The notes below the pieces were generated by a model, which was not told where the DNA came from, made no database searches, and saw only the letters and a program-made list of their open reading frames with translations. A stretch of DNA of 38,769 nucleotides. It comes from Terriglobia bacterium (lineage in GTDB: Bacteria > Acidobacteriota > Terriglobia > UBA7540). The DNA lies in NCBI GenBank assembly GCA_020072905.1, contig JAIQGB010000010.1, forward strand, positions 1-38,769, given 5' to 3'. This document shows, piece by piece, positions 1-9,106 of this stretch. The stretch's first letter is position 1; each line of letters starts with the position of its first letter. The position numbers were made by a program, and so were the translations under genes.

Positions 1-532
1 TGCCGTCCTTGTCGTAATCCACCCAGGCGGCGCTCGCCCCGTAGCCCGCATTGTTGACGCCGGAGGTCTTGGTCACATCCTTGAAGGTGCCGTTGTGCTC
101 ATTGTGAAAGAGGCGCGATTCGCCCAGTCCGGTGATGTAGATGTCGTCCCAGCCGTCGTTATCGTAATCCCCGATGGCCGCGCCCATGCCATACAGCTCT
201 ACGTCCAAGCGCGCGCGCGCCGTCACATCTGTAAAAGTCCCGTTGCCATTGTTGTGATAAAGCTTGAGCGTCGTGCGCTTCACCTTGTGGCCGGGAAAGT
301 CGGAACCGTTGACGAGCAGGATGGCGGGATTTCCGTCGTTATCGTAGTCAATGAAGGCGCAGCCCGGGCCCATGGTTTCCGGCAGGAACTTCTTCCCGAA
401 TGCACCCGTGTTGTGCACGAAGCGAATCCCCGCCGGCTGCGTGATGTCCACGAAGCGCGCGCCACCACAGCGGGAGCATGATGAGAGCCCCGCCTGCTCT
501 CCGCATACTGCTCTCTGTTCGCTGCCTTCTGC
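1..532 (-). CDS. FG-GAP/VCBS beta-propeller protein, ASPIC/UnbV (CRTAC1-like) family, partial at left edge; start frame-disrupted
   Basis: Minus-strand translation in a frame not in the ORF list: RFVDITQPAGIRFVHNTGAFGKKFLPETMGPGCAFIDYDNDGNPAILLVNGSDFPGHKVK...IGDYDNDGWDDIYITGLGESRLFHNEHNGTFKDVTKTSGVNNAGYGASAAWVDYDKDG. Open from a TAG at 535-533 to the window edge; no in-frame ATG upstream of the conserved domain. Confidence 0.8.
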
Positions 533-3453
533 CTACCGCCTTCTGCATACTGCTTTCTGCCTTCTGCTTTCTCCAGCGGCGCCGAAACATGCTCGTGGAT
601 GGGCTGCGCTTCGTTGTTGTCCTGCGGACTCTTCAGGATGAAGGGGCCGGTGATGGCTCGCGAACTTTCGTCGGCCTTGAAGCGCAGATAGAGCTTCGCT
701 TCGCGATCGGAGAGCGCGTCGTTGCCCAGGCCGCGATGGCAGAGCATCAGGTTGTAGTGGGCTTCCAGGTCCTCGGGATCCACGGCGAGGGTCTTCTCGA
801 ATTCCCCGACCGCCTCGCGATATTTGCGCTGCAGAAAGAGCATGCGTCCCATCTGGTTGTGCACCACGCGGTCGCGCGGGTAGCGCGCTGAGGCCTTGGC
901 GAACTCTTCGTAAGCCTGCGCATATTTGCCGTCGGCTTTGAGCGCCAGCCCGTAATAGTAGTGCGCGCTCGCCAGGCGTGGATTGATCTCGATGGCCTTC
1001 TGCACAAACGGTTTCGCGGCTTCCGTGTTTCCTTCCTGCACCCGCGCGCGCGCCACGTTCACCCAGCCGTCGGCGTAGCCAGGCTCGAGTTTCGTCACTC
1101 TCAGAAATGCTTGCTCTGCGCCCTTCAAATCGCCTTGCAGCAACAGGCCGATGCCGTAATCGTTCCAGCGCTCGCGGTCGGCGGGATCGAGCGCCAGCGT
1201 TTCCTTGAAGGGCGGCTGGTTCTTCGCCACCACCGGCACGGTCTGGGTGGTTTCCGACATCACCACAATCGGCACGTCAGGAATCCGTTTGGATTGCGCC
1301 GAAACGTCCGCGAGGCTGCCTTTGAAAATCCAGCGCCGGTCGTCGTAATGCTTGGTGACTTGGCCTTCCTTGTCCGCGGGATCAGGAATGCCGGCGAAAG
1401 CCCATTGCGTATTCCACCAGGAGAACTTGCGGTAGTTGAGCTTGGCAGTCAGCGTAATGGTGTCGCCGCAATCTTCGGGGACCTTCAGCCGGAAATGCAC
1501 CGCGTCCGCCGCGCCGGGCGGAATCAGCCGCGCGTACATCGTCGCGCGCGTCGCCCAGGCGTTGCGCTTGTTGATGGGATTGCCGTGCCCGTCGAGCTGG
1601 AGCGAGCGGTAGAAATGCGCGCCGGGTTCGACGGGGCCGTGCCCGTCGTCCTCCACCTGGCCGCTCCAGAAGATCACGCGACCTTTGTTGTCCCGCGCCT
1701 GCAGCTCCAGCCAGCAGTCAAAGGCGTCGACCGTGCCGCCCGGGAAGAAGTGGCCAACGCGCCGGGTGCGCACCACCACCTCCACGCGCACGGTGTCGCC
1801 GCGGCGAACCTGCGCCTTGACGCGGCCGAGCGGCGCCATAAGCTTGACGGGAGCGAGACCCTGGACGCCGACTCCCGCTAGGCCCGCCGACGATTCCTCC
1901 CCGACCGCAAATGTGCTGGCCAGTTGCGGCCCTTCCGCGCCCGCCCTTACGGCTTCGACGCCTGCGGGGGTCTCGGCGGGCTCCTCGGCAAGCGCGAAGA
2001 TGTCCACCGTCACCGCGCCTCTCAAGAAATTCTCCACCTCGCGGATCTGTCGCTGATCACCGTACGAGGCCGGCACGGCTGTATTCGCTGCGGCAAAGCG
2101 GTGCGAGTGCACATAGCCGTTGATGTTGGCAAAATCGTTCGACGGCACCAAGGGCATGTGGCAATCGGCGCACTGCTGGGGCTTGGGCGGATAGTAAAAA
2201 GATCGAGCGCCCTGGCCGGAAACGCCGCTCGCCTGCCAGTTGTCGTAATCGTTGAAGCCGCGAATCCAGCGGTAATTATTCACGGGCACATCCAGGTGAA
2301 CCTTGTGGCACACCGAACAGAACTCGGGGAGCATGTTCGGGTCACGATGGAAGGGCTTGAGGAAAGCGTTGCGGTGCGGCTTGGGATTCAGTTTGACGGC
2401 GTAATTGTGGACGGCCAGGAGCAGCGGATTCTTGCTGGAAGCCAGCGCGTCGAGCGGCGGGTAATCCATGACGAACCCGCCCTGGCCCATGGTGTTCTTG
2501 ACGTGCACGATTGAGTGGCAGGACATGCAACCCAGGCCGTTCTGCGCTTCGCGCGTGTGGAGGATTTCGCGGATGGGACGCTTTTGCATCTTGTCGGCGA
2601 AGGCGATGGCATGGTCGTGGCAGCCGGCACACCACATCGAGGACTTGATGCCGATGGTGTCCTGCATGTACTCGATGGACTTCCGGTACCACTGGTTGTT
2701 GAACGACGCCATGTGGTGCATCGAGCTGAACCACTGCTTGTAGATATCCGCGTGGCAGGCTTTGCAGGACTCGGAATCCATGAAGAACTGCGAGGTGATG
2801 GGTTTGCCGTCGGTGGTGGTGGCGGAACTCGGGAACATCAGGCTGTTCGGTCCGCCGCCTTCTCCATTCATGCTCAGGGGCGCCGTGTCCGGATTGCGAA
2901 TCAGAAACTGCGGATTGGGCCGCAACTGGTGGTAGGCGGCGACGGCCCCATAGAACGCCAGCGAGACCAGCATCACCCCGACGCTCCACTGCCACGCACG
3001 ACGTTCGAAATTCGAAACTGGCAAATCGAAACTGGACGAATTTCGATTTTCAAACTTCGAATTTCCTGCCACGATGCGCGACCGCCAACCGGCAAGCAGC
3101 AAACCCAGTCCAACGATTGCGCATGCCACGTGGGCGTAGAGCTCCCAGCTATGCGGCCGGGTCATGCCGGCGATGGCGAGGAAGACTCCGAACCCCGCGG
3201 ACACTGTAAATAACGAGACTATGGCCTTCCCGACAGCGCCCGCGAACAGCTTTCGGTTCCGCGCCAGGAAGACGCCGAACAGAATCCCAGCCAGGGCTCC
3301 CAGGAATGGATGGAGCAGGGCGTTCGAGACGTAGAAGAGGTTCGGGTCGCCGTACGCCGCCAGGTAGGCGCTATTCACCACCAGGAGCAGCGCAAGAATC
3401 AAGAGAACCTTCACCGCTCTCAGGCCGCGTTGACTTTGTCCTTCAGTTTCCAT
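280..3453 (-). CDS. Membrane-anchored multiheme cytochrome c with C-terminal TPR repeats
   Basis: Five CXXCH motifs (CKACH, CAGCH, CMSCH, CSVCH, CADCH), N-terminal hydrophobic segments, C-terminal TPR array. The last ~70 residues after IHEHVSAPL read through repeat DNA and the wrong frame of the next gene. Confidence 0.85.
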   Translation of the reverse strand: METEGQSQRGLRAVKVLLILALLLVVNSAYLAAYGDPNLFYVSNALLHPFLGALAGILFGVFLARNRKLFAGAVGKAIVSLFTVSAGFGVFLAIAGMTRPHSWELYAHVACAIVGLGLLLAGWRSRIVAGNSKFENRNSSSFDLPVSNFERRAWQWSVGVMLVSLAFYGAVAAYHQLRPNPQFLIRNPDTAPLSMNGEGGGPNSLMFPSSATTTDGKPITSQFFMDSESCKACHADIYKQWFSSMHHMASFNNQWYRKSIEYMQDTIGIKSSMWCAGCHDHAIAFADKMQKRPIREILHTREAQNGLGCMSCHSIVHVKNTMGQGGFVMDYPPLDALASSKNPLLLAVHNYAVKLNPKPHRNAFLKPFHRDPNMLPEFCSVCHKVHLDVPVNNYRWIRGFNDYDNWQASGVSGQGARSFYYPPKPQQCADCHMPLVPSNDFANINGYVHSHRFAAANTAVPASYGDQRQIREVENFLRGAVTVDIFALAEEPAETPAGVEAVRAGAEGPQLASTFAVGEESSAGLAGVGVQGLAPVKLMAPLGRVKAQVRRGDTVRVEVVVRTRRVGHFFPGGTVDAFDCWLELQARDNKGRVIFWSGQVEDDGHGPVEPGAHFYRSLQLDGHGNPINKRNAWATRATMYARLIPPGAADAVHFRLKVPEDCGDTITLTAKLNYRKFSWWNTQWAFAGIPDPADKEGQVTKHYDDRRWIFKGSLADVSAQSKRIPDVPIVVMSETTQTVPVVAKNQPPFKETLALDPADRERWNDYGIGLLLQGDLKGAEQAFLRVTKLEPGYADGWVNVARARVQEGNTEAAKPFVQKAIEINPRLASAHYYYGLALKADGKYAQAYEEFAKASARYPRDRVVHNQMGRMLFLQRKYREAVGEFEKTLAVDPEDLEAHYNLMLCHRGLGNDALSDREAKLYLRFKADESSRAITGPFILKSPQDNNEAQPIHEHVSAPLEKAEGRKQYAEGGRQKAANREQYAESRRGSHHAPAVVARASWTSRSRRGFASCTTRVHSGRSSCRKPWARAAPSLTTITTEIPPSCSSTVPTFPATR
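488..575. repeat. Low-complexity GCAGAAGGCAGTATGCAG-type repeat cluster
   Basis: Near-identical 15-mers gcatactgctctctg (503-517) and gcatactgctttctg (545-559) interleaved with gccttctgc units. Confidence 0.7.
3003..3064. repeat. AT-rich TTCGAAATTCGAAACTGG repeat inside the cytochrome ORF
   Basis: Direct repeats tcgaaactgg at 3012-3021 and 3026-3035 plus mirrored cgaatttcga / ttcgaattt; encodes SKFENRNSSSFDLPVSNFERR in frame; compositionally unlike the flanking GC-rich DNA. Confidence 0.6.
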
Positions 3454-3582
3454 TCAACGGTTGCGTTGCTGCTTCTCCCTGCGCCCGAATGTCGCATCTA
3501 CCTTCGCGAATCGCTCCCAAGTTCTTCAAGACACTTCTGGCCAAAGTCACGCTCGTTCGAGCCGGTTTCGACGACTGCCGGC

Positions 3583-6500
3583 CTAGAATGTGAGGCGCGT
3601 TCCAAACTGAATCTGTCGGCCGGGATGCATGGCCATGGTGATTGTTCCAAACTGGGGCGTATTCACGAAGCGGTTGGGCGTGCCCAGGTTGGTTTGGTTG
3701 AGCGCGTTAAAGAATTCGGCGCGAAATTGCAGGGCGATCCGCTCGCTCATGCGGAACTGGCGCGTCAAAGCGAGATCGAGCAGTTGCATTCCCGGGCCTT
3801 CGACGGTGTTGCGGCCAACGTTACCGAACTGGAAGGCAGGCGGCGCCGCAAACGCTGCGGGATTGAACCACGCCGAGGTTGTCCGCATGCCCTCCGGGAA
3901 CACGGGTTCTCCCGTCGCGTTGGCGCGGATGGGATTTTCGCCCAACAATGTTCCCGCATTTGCAGTGTCACCAAAAACGGAAATCGTAAAGGGGAATCCC
4001 GTCTGCACCTGATAGACGGTGGCGAGACTCCAACCCGAACTCAGGTATTCGAGAGTCTTGTTCATCTTCGAACCTGGCAGGTCATAGACGACGCTTGCCA
4101 CGAAGCGCTGCCGGATATCGCACGCCAGTCCTTTCTCGAGACTCAGATTCGAATTGTCCTGGGGGATGGCCGATTCATCCATGGGCGAGCGGAAGTCGGG
4201 AGCATTGGTCAGGCTCTTGGCGTAAGTGTAATTGGTGATGAAGGTCAGGCCGTGACTGAAGCGACGGCGGGCGTCAATCCACCCGGCGTCGTACCAACTC
4301 CGCGCCGTGTTCTCGAGCATGTTGATGCCGGAAACAGGGAAGGTGGAGCTGGTCATCTGAAAGTCGTCGGGAAAAACCGTCCCGGGCAGGAAGCTGATCT
4401 TCGGGAACGGACGGCGAGGACCGATGGGTCCGGGCCCTGGGGGTGCGTTGTTAATCAGGTGGGCGCGTTGCAGATGGAATCCCCGCGTACCCTGATAGCC
4501 CGCTTCCACGACGATGCTGCCCGGCAGGGCCTTTTGCAGCGAGAAGCTCCACTGGTTGACGTACTGCGCTGGTGCATGCGGGTCGGCCGCGGCGAAGCTG
4601 ATGGTCGTCTCCCCGAGCACGGCGTCGCCGAAATTAAAGCCCGTCAAACTGGGCGTGAAATTATCGCTCTGCTGTGTTTCTGCGAACACGAGTGGCGGCA
4701 CGTGGCGCTGATTACAGAATGTGTTCATGTTTACTGGAGTGTAGAAAACCCCGAAGGCGCCGCGAATGACGAATCCGAGACGGCCGGGGACAACGTGCGC
4801 GAAGCCGAAGCGCGGCGCGAAGTTGTGGAGGTTGGGTTCCATCAATCCTCGCGGCATCCCCAGCTGGCCGCCGACAAAGGCGTAGGGTTTTCCATTAACA
4901 AAGGTCAGGTTGCTGTTGGGCGCCAGGAAGTCGGCGAGTGGAGTTGCAAATTCGTAGCGTACGCCGAAGTTGAGTGTGGTGGAATTCGTCACCCGCCAAT
5001 CGTCCTGAAGGAATCCATCGAAGTAGGATTGCCGCAAGTCCATCTTGGGAATGCCTGCCTGGCGCTGCTTGACGACCGGCAATCCCAGCAGGAAGCTGGC
5101 CAAGCCTGACCCGGTGCCATCGTTTGTGGCGGTGCGGGTGGTGAAGCCGTTGGTGAACTGGTAGAAACCGCGGTTCTGGAAGAAGCCCCACATGGGCCAG
5201 AAGAAACGACGATAGTCGCCGCCGATTTTGAGTGAGTGGCGTCCTATCTGACGGTTCCAGATGTCGCCGACCTGGAGCATGGTGTCCCAATCCTGCACGG
5301 GCGTGGCGGCAAACGAGTCACCGAAGCCGTCGTATCCCTGAACCGCGAACCAAGGCATGCCCCAAGCGCCCTTCCCACCGAAGCCCACGCCCTGAATCCC
5401 CAGTTGCGTGACGTAGTCGTTGGTGAAGTTGTTTTCCGAATAGCGATGCATGGAGAGCCGGGACATCCCGACCCAGAGCGTGTTCACTGCGGTGGGTGAA
5501 AGGATGTGGGTATGCGAAACCGTCAGGTTCTGCGCCTGGTTGTCATCGAAGGCTCCGAAGCCCGGCAGGTTTTGGGGCGTGAAGTCTTTTTCGTGTCCGA
5601 TAGAGTAGCGCGCGAACAAGCTATCGGCTTCGCGGAAACTGTGGTCGACGCGGAATGTGCCCTGGTCGGACGAATTGCGATTGGTACGCAGGTCAAGGTA
5701 GTTGTTGGAAGCCGGACCGCTGCCCGAGCCCATCCCCATGGGGTCATCGCCCGGGGCCAAGTTGGGGAGGGGCAGCGCATTCAGAACCTGCAGCGCCACC
5801 GGGTTCAGCATTTCTTCGGGAATCATGTTGTCCGCAAAGGGCTCCCGAATCATCTTCGGATTGCTCGGGCTCACTGGCTTGGCGGGATCGAAGTTGGGAT
5901 TGGCGTGGGCGCTCAATGGATTGTAGATCGTGTTGCCGCTCTCGCTGAAGTCGCCCATGCGTTCCAGCATAGTAGGGACGGTGGCCACCTTGGTCACACC
6001 GTTGCTAAGGCGAAACCCTTCATAGTTCGCAAAGAAAAAGGTCTTGCCCTTGCGGATAGGGCCGCTCAGGGCCCCGCCGAATTGGTTCTGAGAGAGATGG
6101 GGGATGTGGCTGGGATCGTTGAGGGAACGGGCATCGAGGGCGCTGTTGCGCATGAATTCGTAGACGTCGCCATGGAGTTGGTTGCCGCCAGACTTCGTGA
6201 CGATGTTGATTTGCGCGCCGCCCGCTCCGCCAAACTCAGCGGAGTAACTTCCCGTCTGCACTTTGAATTCGCGCACTGCGTCGGGCGAAGGGCTGAACGC
6301 CAGGGTGTTGAACGTGGGGTCGGTGTTGATCGAGCCGTCCAGGATGAAGTAATTGGCGTTGGGCCGCGCGCCGCCCACGCTCAGAGCGGAATTCTGCTGC
6401 GGCCGCCAGTAGAGCGGGTTGGCATTACCCGCCTGCGCACCGGAGCCGCTGTGAACGCTCGGCGCCAGTTGCGCGAGGTCGAGGAGGTGCCGGCCATTGA

Positions 6501-6942
6501 GGGGAAGGTCCCGCGTGAGCGTGGGCTCGACGACTTCGCCCAGACTCGCATCAGCAGTGCGCAGCATCTGGATTGAGCCAACCACCTCGATGCGCTGCGA
6601 GACCTCCCCCACCTTCAGGGTCAGGTCCAGCCGAAGAGCTTGATTGATTTCCAATGTCACGTCCCGAACCTCGGCGGCAAAACCCCGCGCTTTGGCCGCA
6701 AGTTCGTAGGGGCCAGGGTTGAGTCCGGGAAACTGGTAGGTGCCGGAAGTTGAGGTCTCCGCCGTGCGCTCCAGTCCCGTCTGCGCCTCGGTGAGGATGA
6801 TGGTGACTCCCGCCATGGGAAGACCCTGCGAGTCACTCACGATGCCGTCGACGTGCGCGCCGTTGGCCTGCGAATGCAACGGGGGAACCAGAGCTCCCAG
6901 AAGAAGCAGGCCGGACAGAGAAATCACGGTGAAGCGTTTCAT
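3583..6942 (-). CDS. TonB-dependent receptor, Oar-like, with N-terminal carboxypeptidase-regulatory-like domain
   Basis: Signal peptide, VDGIVSDSQGLPMAGVTIILTEAQTG, plug-like SVGGARPNANYFILDGSINTDPTF, beta-barrel C-terminus ending in aromatic F. Confidence 0.9.
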   Translation of the reverse strand: MKRFTVISLSGLLLLGALVPPLHSQANGAHVDGIVSDSQGLPMAGVTIILTEAQTGLERTAETSTSGTYQFPGLNPGPYELAAKARGFAAEVRDVTLEINQALRLDLTLKVGEVSQRIEVVGSIQMLRTADASLGEVVEPTLTRDLPLNGRHLLDLAQLAPSVHSGSGAQAGNANPLYWRPQQNSALSVGGARPNANYFILDGSINTDPTFNTLAFSPSPDAVREFKVQTGSYSAEFGGAGGAQINIVTKSGGNQLHGDVYEFMRNSALDARSLNDPSHIPHLSQNQFGGALSGPIRKGKTFFFANYEGFRLSNGVTKVATVPTMLERMGDFSESGNTIYNPLSAHANPNFDPAKPVSPSNPKMIREPFADNMIPEEMLNPVALQVLNALPLPNLAPGDDPMGMGSGSGPASNNYLDLRTNRNSSDQGTFRVDHSFREADSLFARYSIGHEKDFTPQNLPGFGAFDDNQAQNLTVSHTHILSPTAVNTLWVGMSRLSMHRYSENNFTNDYVTQLGIQGVGFGGKGAWGMPWFAVQGYDGFGDSFAATPVQDWDTMLQVGDIWNRQIGRHSLKIGGDYRRFFWPMWGFFQNRGFYQFTNGFTTRTATNDGTGSGLASFLLGLPVVKQRQAGIPKMDLRQSYFDGFLQDDWRVTNSTTLNFGVRYEFATPLADFLAPNSNLTFVNGKPYAFVGGQLGMPRGLMEPNLHNFAPRFGFAHVVPGRLGFVIRGAFGVFYTPVNMNTFCNQRHVPPLVFAETQQSDNFTPSLTGFNFGDAVLGETTISFAAADPHAPAQYVNQWSFSLQKALPGSIVVEAGYQGTRGFHLQRAHLINNAPPGPGPIGPRRPFPKISFLPGTVFPDDFQMTSSTFPVSGINMLENTARSWYDAGWIDARRRFSHGLTFITNYTYAKSLTNAPDFRSPMDESAIPQDNSNLSLEKGLACDIRQRFVASVVYDLPGSKMNKTLEYLSSGWSLATVYQVQTGFPFTISVFGDTANAGTLLGENPIRANATGEPVFPEGMRTTSAWFNPAAFAAPPAFQFGNVGRNTVEGPGMQLLDLALTRQFRMSERIALQFRAEFFNALNQTNLGTPNRFVNTPQFGTITMAMHPGRQIQFGTRLTF

Positions 6943-7148
6943 ATCAGCTCCCGGGTGTGAAATGCAGAGCGGCCACCGTGAAGATGGCCTCTCTACTCAC
7001 CCAATACCCGACGGCTTGGATTCTTGGAACTCTACGGTGAAAAGTAGTTTCGCCCCGACAGAATACCCAGCGTAGGTCAGGGGCTCGGGGGAGTCAATAC
7101 TGGGAAGGGATTAGACGAACTGATTAAATCAATCACCGGCCTTGTGGG

Positions 7149-8300
7149 CTACTGGAGCCGCCGGGAGCAGGCTTCCTGCGCCAGGGTCAGTGCGGAGCGA
7201 ATCGCCCCGTAGGTTTGAGCCTTGTCGCCGAGCAAGCTGAGCTTGAAGGGTGGAGTGATTTCCTTCTGGATGTGCCGCACGACCTTTTCGACGATGGCGA
7301 GCATCAGGTCGGGGTCGCCCTTGGCGATGCCGCCGCCAAAAACGATCAGATCGGGGTCGAGCACCGCCACGACATTCGCCATGCCCACGCCGAGCATGGT
7401 GAAGATTTTCTTCAGGACGGCGGTGGCCTGCGGATTCCCTTCGCGATGGGCCTGGAAGACGAAATAGGCGTCGCGCTCCTCGCGCAACCCGACGTCGCCG
7501 GGAGGGGGCGCGCCCAGGGCTTTGCGGCCTTCGGCGGCGATGCCCAGACCGGAGACGTAACTCTCAAAATAACCCGTGTCCGGAAACTCTTCTTCCCAGC
7601 GCTGCCACTCAACGTTCATGCGAAAGAGCTCGCCGGCCGACCCCGTGCGCCCGTGGTAGAGCTTGCCGTCCACGAACACGCCGGTGCCGATGCCGGTTCC
7701 CAGCGCCACAAAGACGAAGTTGTCCACGCCGCACGCCACACCGCGCCAATGCTCGCCGATCGCGGCCATGTTGGCGTCGTTCTCCATGAAGACGGGCACG
7801 CGAAAGACCTTTTCGAGTTCACGCCCGAGATGAATCTTTGTCCAGCCCGGCAAATTGTTGGCCCAGGCCACCACGCCGTGCTCCGTATCCACGGGGCTCG
7901 GCACGCCGACAGAGATGCCGCGCAATCGGCCGCGGCCCGCTGCGGACGCCAGATCTCGAATGCCTTCCTTGATCTGAGCGATCACCTTTCTCGGGCCGTC
8001 TTCCGGGCGGATCTTGATCGTGGAGTCGTTCAAGATTTCGCCGCGAAAGTCCGCCAGCGCAAAGTGCAGGTGGCTCCCGCCGAGGTCGATGCCGACGACG
8101 TACCCAAATTCCGGGTCGATGGCAACACTCCTGCCACGATCCTCGTACACCACCAGCTTCCGCCGCTCGAGCGGTCGAAGCTTGGCTTTGACGTTGGCAG
8201 GACGGAGTCCGGCAGACCGCGCAAGCTGAGTCAGGGAAACCTTACCCTGTGCTGATATCTCGCGAAACATTTGCTGGAGGAGACTTTCAGGCTTGGACAT
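7149..8300 (-). CDS. ROK family protein with N-terminal helix-turn-helix
   Basis: GIDLGGSHLHFALADFRGEIL, MENDANMAAIGEHW, FVALGTGIGTGVFVDGKLYHGRTGSAGE; N-terminal HTH-like KVSLTQLARSAGLRPANVKAKLRPLERRKLV. Confidence 0.85.
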   Translation of the reverse strand: MSKPESLLQQMFREISAQGKVSLTQLARSAGLRPANVKAKLRPLERRKLVVYEDRGRSVAIDPEFGYVVGIDLGGSHLHFALADFRGEILNDSTIKIRPEDGPRKVIAQIKEGIRDLASAAGRGRLRGISVGVPSPVDTEHGVVAWANNLPGWTKIHLGRELEKVFRVPVFMENDANMAAIGEHWRGVACGVDNFVFVALGTGIGTGVFVDGKLYHGRTGSAGELFRMNVEWQRWEEEFPDTGYFESYVSGLGIAAEGRKALGAPPPGDVGLREERDAYFVFQAHREGNPQATAVLKKIFTMLGVGMANVVAVLDPDLIVFGGGIAKGDPDLMLAIVEKVVRHIQKEITPPFKLSLLGDKAQTYGAIRSALTLAQEACSRRLQ

Positions 8301-8400
8301 GCTTCACCCAGTTCCGCCGATTTGCCGCGATCGCGTCTGGCACAGGCCCCCTACGCTAAGGAATTGTCCTGCGGCGGTCAAGCGGAAGTTGCCGTGGGGA

Positions 8401-8919
8401 TTAGTGACGGGTTTTCTTCAAGACCATGTCCGAATACGATTGGCGAAGGATGTCCTGCGACGAAATCCCGAAGAGCTTCTGAAACCGCCGTGCTTGTTCT
8501 CGAGCCCGGCCGACCTTCCCGGAGCGGGAGACGGCCTCGACTTCGACGAAACGGCCGAGCCGGCGCACATTGTCGAGGTGGATCTTGACGTTGCCGACGA
8601 AGTAGATTTCCCGCCGCTTGGCGACGACCGCGCGCACCGGGAGCGTGTGGCGGAGGATGGCACAGAGGGAATTGCGCCGCGGCAGAAGCGTCATCTCGAT
8701 CCGCGCTCGGCGCGCGCGGGGTGTATCGGCGCGCTCGTAGAAGATCAGCGCGTTCTCGATGCGGCCCTCGCGCACCTTGAGGCGACCGCGCTGCACTTTG
8801 AAGTACGTATCCACCTGACGGTCGGTGCCCACGTAGCGCGCGCGGAGCCGCTTCAGGGCGGCGCGGACGTGACGCTCATCCTTCAAGCGCGCCTTGAATT
8901 CGTAGTTCGTAAGTTTCAT
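8401..8919 (-). CDS. CYTH domain (class IV adenylate cyclase-like) protein
   Basis: NYEFKARL start, QVDTYFKVQRGRLKVREG, FVEVEAVS motif. Confidence 0.8.
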   Translation of the reverse strand: MKLTNYEFKARLKDERHVRAALKRLRARYVGTDRQVDTYFKVQRGRLKVREGRIENALIFYERADTPRARRARIEMTLLPRRNSLCAILRHTLPVRAVVAKRREIYFVGNVKIHLDNVRRLGRFVEVEAVSRSGKVGRAREQARRFQKLFGISSQDILRQSYSDMVLKKTRH

Positions 8920-9106
8920 CCAGCCTGTCCGGAGAAAGGCAGCCCGCGAAATCCTTCCCGTCCCGGCCGCCTGGGTTCTCTCCTGGCAGTCCGGGCAGAG
9001 CGAGGCCGGGAAGCTCTTGGGCTTGCGGGTATTCTACCTCAGCCGCGGGTTGATTTCCTCTTCGTCAATTGGCACAATTCCGGCACCCCCGTTTAAGGAG
9101 CGGACG

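Noticed and set aside
488-575. CRISPR array
   Set aside because: Repeat units are short, adjacent and degenerate with no uniform spacers and no cas genes in the window.
3310-5109. 599-aa plus-strand ORF opposite the cytochrome/TonB receptor region
   Set aside because: Mostly antisense to the TonB receptor; no family-like motif.
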